From assembly GCA_017557475.1 (NCBI GenBank), contig JAFYYO010000149.1:1-13013 (forward strand): DNA of 13,013 nucleotides, in the 5' to 3' direction. The notes beneath the pieces were generated by a model. The model saw only the letters and a list, made by a program, of their open reading frames with translations. It did no database searches and was not told the origin of the DNA. Position numbers and translations under genes: made by a program. Source of the DNA: Bacteroidaceae bacterium. GTDB lineage: Bacteria > Bacteroidota > Bacteroidia > Bacteroidales > Bacteroidaceae. Positions 5,521 through 11,412 of this stretch are shown here, piece by piece; the stretch's first letter is position 1, and the number at the start of each line of letters is the position of its first letter.

Positions 5521-7962
5521 CTATAGGTTTTTAAATCGTTTTGGGAACCGCTTCATCATCCATTTGAAGAGCAGAGGCGGTATGAGATAAGCCATCAGCA
5601 CGACAGAGAACATGCCTATAATGGTGACTTCCGCCAACGAATGCAGGGCAGGATGCTTGGCGAAGATGAGTGTGCCGATGCCGATAAACATGATTAAAGC
5701 AGACAGGATGATGCTGCGCTTGTAGGGAGCAAGAATGGGCTTTCCGTGTATGTACTCTGAGATGCATCCTTCAGTCATGAAGATGGTGTAGTCGTCGCCC
5801 TGACCGAAGATGAAGGTCGCAAGGATGATGTTGACGATGTTGAACTTGATGCCAAGGATGGTCATGATGCCCAGAATCCATATCCAACTGACTGCCATCG
5901 GTATGAAGGAAATGATGGCAAGCTCAATTCGACGGAATGAAAGCCATAGGAAAAGGAAGACTATCAGCGAACAAGCCCAGCCGATGTAGTTGAAGTCATT
6001 GGAGAGAGAGTTGGCCACAGACGAGTTAAGGGAAGCGATGTCAAAGGCATCAGGCAACGCCTCTTTGACCTGCGCGATGTCTTCCTTCCTGACAGAAAGG
6101 GTCTCGACAATTGTGGCGTTTCCATTCTTGCTGGCTTGCGAAACATTCCCTGCAAGGGTTTGCGAGGTCAGAGGCCGGAAGAAGTCGAACGTCTGCACTT
6201 GTTGTTTTGATTGGATGATGTCGGCGAAGTCGCTGAAAGCATCTGCCGAGAAGCCATGCACTGCTGCTTTCGCATTCAGGTCACTAAGGAGGTTCGGGTG
6301 TCTCTCGAGCCATTCTTGCCAGTTGTTGATGCGCTTCGCCTGCTCCTCCAACGATGGCAGGAAGCGGCTTACACCTCGATAGCTTGCAATCATGCCAGTT
6401 TTGCTAAGGGAATCTATGACTGTTTGTTGGCTTTCGGAAAGAGCAAGAGCTTCGTCGAAGTCTGTGGCAGAAGACATGAGATAAAGTGTGGTATTGTCTT
6501 CCGAACCGTCCCCTTCGAGGAGCTTTTGGAAGTAGTTCATGTCGTCTTTCTGTTTCGCAGTCATGTAGTTGATGTTCGAAACGTTGGGGTCGAACTCTGT
6601 GGAAAGACTGAAGTAACCGAAAATGAGCGTAAGCACAACTACCAAAACGACCAACCATTTCTTCCTCTCAATTTGCACAGAAGCAAGGCGAGTAAGGAGG
6701 TCAGCTTTATCTGTTGTCTGTTGTCTGTTGTCTGTTGTCCTCAAAAGATGCGGCAACCATATCAGCACAAAGAGAATCGTGCCTATGAGAAGGAAGGAGG
6801 CAAACAGCCCGAGGTCGCGCAAAGCAATAGACTTGAGCGGCACTAAGGCAAGGAAAGCACCGACGGTCGTGATGTTTCCAACAAGGAGAGGTGTCGTTAT
6901 CTCACGGAGAGCTTGCCGTAGATTCGGTTGATGTTGGGCATGACTGATGAGATGAAGCGGATAGTTGACCGCAATGCCGATGATGATGCTCGAGATGCCA
7001 ACGACAATCATCGAGACGCTATCGTGCACCAAAGCCATCCCGCCAAGTGCGAAGAGCCAGCCCCAAAGGACAGACAAGGCGATGAGCAGTATGTTCCTAA
7101 ACTTGCGGAAGGCATAGAGCAACAATGCTAAGATAAGTATGGCAGCCAAAGTTATAGCCAAGATGCTGTCGTGCATAATCTGATGAGCATTGCCCACGGC
7201 AACCTGAGGTCCACCTATGACACGAGCTTTTATCTCAGGAAAGCCCGATTGCATCCTTTCGATGGCTTGCCCGAGCAATGAGATAAGTTGTGCATTCTTC
7301 TCAGTTTCGCTGCTTCCAAAGGGCGATGAGAACATCACGATAGCCTTGGACATATCTGGTGTAAAGATATAGCCGTCGTACATCTCAAAGCGCATCTGCT
7401 GCTGGGATTGCTGCATTTCTTCCAAAACAGGGGCAAAGAGTCCGAGAGGGTCGTGAGCAATGTTATCGCTTAACATACTGCTCGAAGGAAGCATTAGGGC
7501 ATTCAAATCGTCTTCGAGCTTAGTGTCCATAAAGTCCGGCGAAGCAAGAAGACTGTCTATTCGCCTGTAGTCTTTCTCTTTGAGGAAGAAGGGGATGTTG
7601 GTATAGACAAAGTCCAATGTCTCGGAGATGCTCTCGAAGTCAAAGGTCGCTTGCAGGTCTTGGCACCAACCAGCCGTATCGCTCTCTTCGACGGCACTCA
7701 CGAAACAATCTATCGCCTCAGTCGTTTCCTCTGCATCACCTGCACTTTCGAAGACAACAAAGAGTCGGTTCATGCCCGAGATGTCTTGATACACAGCCAT
7801 CCGCTCCCTGTCTGTCTCGCTAAGAGGAAGGAAGTCCTGAATGTCTTCTTTATAGGAAAGACGCATGACAGACGCCAGCAGAACCAGTGTGATGGCAAGT
7901 AGCGATACCCATCTGGCTAAGGCGTGTCTGCGGAGATAATCAAATATCTTCAGTATCATCAT
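5521..7962 (-). CDS. MMPL/RND-superfamily exporter
   Basis: This 813-residue inner-membrane protein has the internal duplication typical of RND transporters. TM1 (about residues 13-33) is followed by a large periplasmic domain (to about 265). A block of five TMs comes next (about 267-408), then a cytoplasmic loop, TM7 (about 436-455), a second periplasmic domain and five more TMs. FGQGDDYTIFM in the second TM block matches the MMPL pattern of conserved Asp residues in the proton path. Such exporters occur in aryl polyene and flexirubin clusters, where they are thought to move the polyene-lipid out of the inner membrane towards a LolA-type carrier. The start overlaps the hydrolase stop as ATGA (7959-7962), which indicates coupled translation. 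The loop at about residues 408-420 (TTDNRQQTTDKAD) is encoded by a heptanucleotide repeat. Confidence 0.9.
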   Translation of the reverse strand: MMILKIFDYLRRHALARWVSLLAITLVLLASVMRLSYKEDIQDFLPLSETDRERMAVYQDISGMNRLFVVFESAGDAEETTEAIDCFVSAVEESDTAGWCQDLQATFDFESISETLDFVYTNIPFFLKEKDYRRIDSLLASPDFMDTKLEDDLNALMLPSSSMLSDNIAHDPLGLFAPVLEEMQQSQQQMRFEMYDGYIFTPDMSKAIVMFSSPFGSSETEKNAQLISLLGQAIERMQSGFPEIKARVIGGPQVAVGNAHQIMHDSILAITLAAILILALLLYAFRKFRNILLIALSVLWGWLFALGGMALVHDSVSMIVVGISSIIIGIAVNYPLHLISHAQHQPNLRQALREITTPLLVGNITTVGAFLALVPLKSIALRDLGLFASFLLIGTILFVLIWLPHLLRTTDNRQQTTDKADLLTRLASVQIERKKWLVVLVVVLTLIFGYFSLSTEFDPNVSNINYMTAKQKDDMNYFQKLLEGDGSEDNTTLYLMSSATDFDEALALSESQQTVIDSLSKTGMIASYRGVSRFLPSLEEQAKRINNWQEWLERHPNLLSDLNAKAAVHGFSADAFSDFADIIQSKQQVQTFDFFRPLTSQTLAGNVSQASKNGNATIVETLSVRKEDIAQVKEALPDAFDIASLNSSVANSLSNDFNYIGWACSLIVFLFLWLSFRRIELAIISFIPMAVSWIWILGIMTILGIKFNIVNIILATFIFGQGDDYTIFMTEGCISEYIHGKPILAPYKRSIILSALIMFIGIGTLIFAKHPALHSLAEVTIIGMFSVVLMAYLIPPLLFKWMMKRFPKRFKNL
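6711..6738. repeat. CTGTTGT heptanucleotide repeat inside the MMPL gene
   Basis: There are four perfect tandem copies of CTGTTGT on the plus strand, equal to ACAACAG on the coding strand. Translation gives TTDNRQQTTD, a hydrophilic insertion in the cytoplasmic loop between the two halves of the transporter. The same unit occurs in the KS gene at 12060-12087 and, inverted, in the LolA gene at 10785-10819. Confidence 0.9.
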
Positions 7963-8774
7963 GAGTCAAGTTCTTTAAGCCAGTTGATAAACTCCTCCTT
8001 CCAAGCACGGCATTCTTCCGTTCCTTTAGTTGTTGAGGCTCCGAAACCGTGTCCTCCAGTATGGTATTGGATGTATCGATGGCTGATGCCTCGAGTTGTC
8101 AGGGCTGAGTCGAGTAGTTCCGAGTTGTGGTATTTCACTACGGGGTCGTCCTTGCAGTTAACGAGAAAGACTGGCGGACAATCCTTTGGGACATGTTTCT
8201 CGATGGAAAGCGAGTCACGCATCTTGCGGCTGTACTTCCTATATTCGCCCAGAAGAGCCCGTCGGGAACGCTTGTGTGTGTCAGGATGAGACATACTTAC
8301 CACAGGATAGATGGCAGCGATGAAGTCAGAACTGCAGTTGTTGAACATTGTACAGAGTGCCAAGTGTCCTCCTGCCGAGAAGCCCATCACTCCTATTCGA
8401 TGCGGGTTGATGCCATACTCTTCTGCATGCTCTCTCACATATCTGATGGCTTCTTGTAGGTCGTTAATTGCATCTGGATATTGATGCCCCCTGAAGAGAA
8501 GACGTGAATGCGTGATGTACGGCACGATGCCTTGCACTCTGTATTTCAGCACGAAAGCCGAGATACCATTTGCTTGCAGCCATTGAGCCACTTCTACTCC
8601 TTCAGTCTTCATATCGTGCCAGCAGTACGAACCTCCAGGACACACGATAATGGCTGTGGAGGGTTTGTCGTTATTTGCCAGATATGGCGTAAGTTTCTTC
8701 TCATGGGCAAGCGACAATACTCCGTGCAAGAACAGCATTATGATAACTCCGATACGCATCATCTTATTAAACAT
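7959..8774 (-). CDS. Secreted alpha/beta hydrolase (BD-FAE/acetylesterase-like)
   Basis: This 271-residue serine hydrolase has a hydrophobic N-terminus (about residues 5-23, MMRIGVIIMLFLHGVLSLAH) acting as signal peptide or anchor. The oxyanion motif CPGGSY (45-50) is followed by the nucleophile elbow GFSAGG (Ser133), an acidic residue in CKDDPVV (Asp209/210) and His242 in GGHGFG, giving a full catalytic triad. Length and motifs resemble acetyl-xylan/feruloyl esterase-like enzymes of Bacteroidales. The gene overlaps the glycosyltransferase gene by 8 bp and the MMPL gene by 4 bp, so it is a true operon member. I infer an ester hydrolase (or acyl transferase) acting in the periplasm on the cluster product or its lipid. 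A polysaccharide esterase carried along is the alternative. The start at 8774 is not fully certain; Met5 or Met6 would also keep the signal peptide. Confidence 0.82.
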   Translation of the reverse strand: MFNKMMRIGVIIMLFLHGVLSLAHEKKLTPYLANNDKPSTAIIVCPGGSYCWHDMKTEGVEVAQWLQANGISAFVLKYRVQGIVPYITHSRLLFRGHQYPDAINDLQEAIRYVREHAEEYGINPHRIGVMGFSAGGHLALCTMFNNCSSDFIAAIYPVVSMSHPDTHKRSRRALLGEYRKYSRKMRDSLSIEKHVPKDCPPVFLVNCKDDPVVKYHNSELLDSALTTRGISHRYIQYHTGGHGFGASTTKGTEECRAWKEEFINWLKELDS

Positions 8775-10272
8775 CTTGTTCCATTCGGTTTGCTATTTCG
8801 GCATATCTGTGCTTGTAATACTCTCTCATGTTTGATGCTTGTGTCCTCGGAGTCTGTCCAAACGTTTGCATCTCTTTCGGATGGAAGCGTTTATCAATCT
8901 CTATCCTGATGGGCCATTTGCGGAGGAACTTGCCTTTCTTGGGCAAAACTTTGCCTGCACCATATGATACGATTGGGAGGACATCCACGCTTAGCTGTTT
9001 CGCCAAGTAGAATGCACCTTGATGAAAGCGTCCGACAGAGCAATTCATTGAGCGCGTTCCTTCGGGATAAACCACAATACTGTAGCCTCTGTCGATGAGA
9101 GACCGCAGTTTGGGAAGCAGAGCCTCCAAGCCTTCGGAGATGGGATAAAACTCTGCATCTCGAATGATGCTGCCGTAAAGATGGTTGTTCCAAACCCAGT
9201 CTTTTGTGAGGCAGACAAGCTTCGGCGTATGGATAAGCATGGTCATCAAATCGAGATGCGACTGGTGGTTGCAAATGATGATTGCCGGCTCTCGGAAGTC
9301 TTCACCGTGAGGATTGCCAATAGAGAACTTGACGCCAGGAATCCCATGCTGAAGCGTTACGAAACGAGCATAGCGCCAAAGGATACGATGACAAGCCAAA
9401 CGCCTCTTTTCTAAGTCCTTCGTGAATAGTTGATGAAGCAAGGCAATGGGCTTGACAACGAAGATTGTGGACACGAGGAAGAAGAGTAGGGAATAGACAG
9501 AACGCAGCAAAGTCATTAAGCCTCGCCAGATTGCAAGCGGTAAACCATAGACGACGGCAAGGATGCAAAGCAGTGTGTTGAGGATGAAGATGCGGGAGAA
9601 GTCCTTGATGGGACGGAAGTGCGAAACTCTTTCCTCCGGCGATGGGTAGTAGACATTGACGGGAATGGAGACAATCTTCGTGCCGTGCCAAGCTGAGAAG
9701 ACAAGCAGCTCGAGTTCTGCCTCATAGCGAGAAGTAAGCAAAGAAAGTCCGTAAAGCTTCTTCAACGGGTAGAGTCGGAAGCCAGTCTGCGTGTCTTTGA
9801 GGCGATGTCCTGTCTGAATGGCGAACCAGAAGTTGCTGAAGGCATTGGCGAACTTGCTGCCTTTGCTTCGCTCCATCTCTTCAAGTCCCTTCCTTTGACC
9901 CACGATGAGAGCTCCTGGATGCTTTTGGTTGGCATGAAGCATCGTGGGAATGTCTTCTGGGAAGTGCTGACCATCGGCATCCAAAGTAATGGCGTAAGCG
10001 AAACCCATCTCGAGTGCCTTGCGGAAACCTCGCTTGAGTGCAGTTCCCTTACCTGCATTCTTTTCGTATGAGACAACTGTAATCCCTTCGATTCCTTGCA
10101 GGATTTGAATCGTTTCATCTGTCGGGCCGTCAGCCACAACAATGACATCCAGGCATTGTTCAAGCGTGCGACGAACCACATCGGCAATGGTTCCTGCATT
10201 ATTATATGTAGGAATCACGACGCAGATGCCTCTGTCGCGAAGTGTCTGTTTATTTGTTGATTTGGATGTCAT
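8767..10272 (-). CDS. GT2 glycosyltransferase fused to lysophospholipid acyltransferase
   Basis: This 501-residue fusion has two enzymes. Residues about 15-215 form a GT2 domain resembling dolichol/polyprenyl-phosphate sugar transferases: VVIPTYNNAGTI, the LDADGQHF metal/nucleotide site (Asp98, Asp100), and TQTGFRLY. Residues about 220-285 contain hydrophobic membrane segments. Residues about 325-490 are a PlsC-type acyltransferase with NHQSHLD (His336, Asp341) and VVYPEGTRS (403-408). Such two-domain proteins are found in aryl polyene/flexirubin clusters of Bacteroidetes and Proteobacteria. The presumed role is building the glycosylated lipid that anchors the polyene in the outer membrane, working on the inner-membrane face. 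It overlaps the LolA gene by 23 bp and the hydrolase gene by 8 bp. The sugar and acyl donors are not predictable. Confidence 0.88.
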   Translation of the reverse strand: MTSKSTNKQTLRDRGICVVIPTYNNAGTIADVVRRTLEQCLDVIVVADGPTDETIQILQGIEGITVVSYEKNAGKGTALKRGFRKALEMGFAYAITLDADGQHFPEDIPTMLHANQKHPGALIVGQRKGLEEMERSKGSKFANAFSNFWFAIQTGHRLKDTQTGFRLYPLKKLYGLSLLTSRYEAELELLVFSAWHGTKIVSIPVNVYYPSPEERVSHFRPIKDFSRIFILNTLLCILAVVYGLPLAIWRGLMTLLRSVYSLLFFLVSTIFVVKPIALLHQLFTKDLEKRRLACHRILWRYARFVTLQHGIPGVKFSIGNPHGEDFREPAIIICNHQSHLDLMTMLIHTPKLVCLTKDWVWNNHLYGSIIRDAEFYPISEGLEALLPKLRSLIDRGYSIVVYPEGTRSMNCSVGRFHQGAFYLAKQLSVDVLPIVSYGAGKVLPKKGKFLRKWPIRIEIDKRFHPKEMQTFGQTPRTQASNMREYYKHRYAEIANRMEQDV

Positions 10273-10831
10273 GCAGTTCGATGATGGTTCTGTCTCCGTT
10301 CTTTTCGTGCAATTCTACCTCGGTTACTGTGGATTGTTTGATGTCGAAATGAAGGACAAGTTTAGTGTAGAGTCGCTTCATCTCCTTTTTTAGTGGGAGA
10401 AGGGTCGCAACATACTCTGTCGACATCTCTTTTGCAGAGACTTGGAAGGCCTTGCTGTCAGTCAGACATTTGCCTGCGACACTATTCATTATCATTCGTG
10501 CCATTTCTCCGACGAACTTGTTTCGGCTGCCGTTATCTGTGTTACCTTTTATCAGTTGAGCCTTCGTTCCGTCCAAGACAAGCGCGCTTAAACGAGGAGA
10601 AGTGTACTCCCATCGGAGCTTGTCGGGTTGCTGACAGAACATCTTGCCTTGTGAAACCTGTTCACCTTTCAGCATCTTCGAGTGCTTTGTCTGTGTGAAG
10701 TTGCACTGAATGGTCTTTATTTCCTCAGCGGCAGACGTCATCTTCTGTATCATCTTTTGTTCGCTAAGGCCTTGAGCATTCAAGACAACAGTCAACAGAC
10801 AACAGACAACGGACAACAGATATCGTTTCAT
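10250..10831 (-). CDS. LolA-like outer-membrane lipoprotein carrier
   Basis: This 193-residue protein starts with a signal peptide (about residues 1-19) that ends LLTVVLNAQ, and continues with a LolA/LolA-like fold. Typical pieces are IKTIQCNFTQTKHSKMLKG (about 38-56), QGKMFCQQPDKLRWEYTSP (about 61-79) and VLDGTKAQLI (about 85-94). The mature part is of normal length. LolA-like proteins carry hydrophobic molecules across the periplasm, and cluster-borne copies probably carry the polyene-lipid from MMPL to the outer membrane. No lipobox is evident, so the protein should be soluble. It lies 4 bp after the transporter gene. Almost the whole hydrophobic core of the signal peptide is encoded by an ACAACAG heptanucleotide repeat. 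Confidence 0.85.
   Translation of the reverse strand: MKRYLLSVVCCLLTVVLNAQGLSEQKMIQKMTSAAEEIKTIQCNFTQTKHSKMLKGEQVSQGKMFCQQPDKLRWEYTSPRLSALVLDGTKAQLIKGNTDNGSRNKFVGEMARMIMNSVAGKCLTDSKAFQVSAKEMSTEYVATLLPLKKEMKRLYTKLVLHFDIKQSTVTEVELHEKNGDRTIIELHDIQINK
10785..10819. repeat. ACAACAG heptanucleotide repeat encoding the LolA signal peptide core
   Basis: Five tandem heptamers lie on the plus strand (ACAACAG, TCAACAG, ACAACAG, ACAACGG, ACAACAG). On the coding strand they read LLSVVCCLLTVV. Orientation relative to the gene is opposite to that in the MMPL and KS genes. Confidence 0.9.
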
Positions 10832-10835
10832 ATTC

Positions 10836-11186
10836 TCATTTCGCTATAAAGTAACACCCAGCCATGATGAGCAAAACGCCTGCCCATTTCACGAGGCTCA
10901 CCTCTTCGTGGAACACCAACATGGCCGCTATCATGCCGAAGACATAGCTGAGCGAAACCATTGGATAGGCCATGCTGAAGGGGAAGTGCTTGATGATGTA
11001 GAACCAAAGGATGGTGCCTGCGCCGTAGAGGAGGCCGCAAAGAGCAAACTGCCAGTTCGCCAGAAGCGAGCTCCAGAATTCCCAATTCCAACCAAAAGGT
11101 TCCATCTTTCCTAAAGCGAGCTTCAGGAACACCTGTCCGCCTGCAAGCAACAGGCTTTGTAGGATGGCTAAAGGTAGTAATTGCAT
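10836..11186 (-). CDS. Small DMT/SMR-type membrane transporter (EamA/EmrE-like)
   Basis: This 116-residue protein has four predicted membrane segments (about 3-21, 38-57, 61-85 and 94-114). The N-terminal LLLAGGQVFLKLAL and central YPMVSLSYVFGMIAAMLVFHE resemble half-size DMT-superfamily proteins such as EmrE and the ArnE/ArnF subunits that flip lipid-linked sugars. It is the first gene behind a consensus promoter. I infer a role in flipping or exporting a lipid intermediate made by the neighbouring GT/acyltransferase; drug efflux is the alternative. Four-TM members work as dimers. The leader is very short (roughly 10-15 nt) and lacks a visible Shine-Dalgarno sequence. Confidence 0.8.
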   Translation of the reverse strand: MQLLPLAILQSLLLAGGQVFLKLALGKMEPFGWNWEFWSSLLANWQFALCGLLYGAGTILWFYIIKHFPFSMAYPMVSLSYVFGMIAAMLVFHEEVSLVKWAGVLLIMAGCYFIAK

Positions 11187-11204
11187 ATCTAACTAATTAT
11201 GGGG

Positions 11205-11235
11205 CAAAGATACGAAGAAGCAAGCGAATTACAAA
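11205..11235 (-). promoter_or_regulatory. Bacteroidetes-type promoter for the export/lipid operon
   Basis: On the minus strand TTTG (11235-11232), a 19-bp gap and TATCTTTG (11212-11205) match the consensus exactly. Start of transcription is expected near 11199, about 13 nt before the ATG of the SMR/DMT gene. The 22-bp array 2 lies about 90-170 bp upstream of this promoter. Confidence 0.85.
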
Positions 11236-11324
11236 GTAAAACACAAGTTTTTCTTACTATTCCCAAGTTGAGATTATCATCGGCTCCAGTCACGTCTCAA
11301 AACAACCCCAGTGTCGTTGGCAAA

Positions 11325-11404
11325 CTTAACGTGTTATGTTTGCCTTTTTAACGTGTTATGTTTGCCTTTTTAACGTGTTATGTTTGCCATCATAACGTGT
11401 TATG
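11325..11404. repeat. 22-bp-period near-palindromic repeat array 2
   Basis: Copies start at 11325 (CTTAACGTGTTATG), 11347 and 11369 (TTTAACGTGTTATG) and 11391 (CATAACGTGTTATG), again exactly 22 bp apart. The spacers are TTTGCCTT, TTTGCCTT and TTTGCCAT. The centre is GT instead of the AC of array 1, while the spacer strand is the same. The last copy ends 8 bp from the KS-CLF stop codon, the same distance as array 1 to the ACP stop. Confidence 0.9.
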
Positions 11405-11412
11405 TTGGGCAA

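Noticed and set aside
6211..6846. 211-codon plus-strand open frame opposite the MMPL gene
   Set aside because: It is antisense to a well-supported membrane protein gene, shows no domain or motif, and contains the translated repeat read from the other strand. It is a shadow frame.
10828..11091. 87-codon minus-strand frame overlapping the SMR/DMT gene
   Set aside because: It is a different frame of the same stretch with an Arg/His/Pro-rich composition. The frame with four membrane segments and a good promoter is the real gene.
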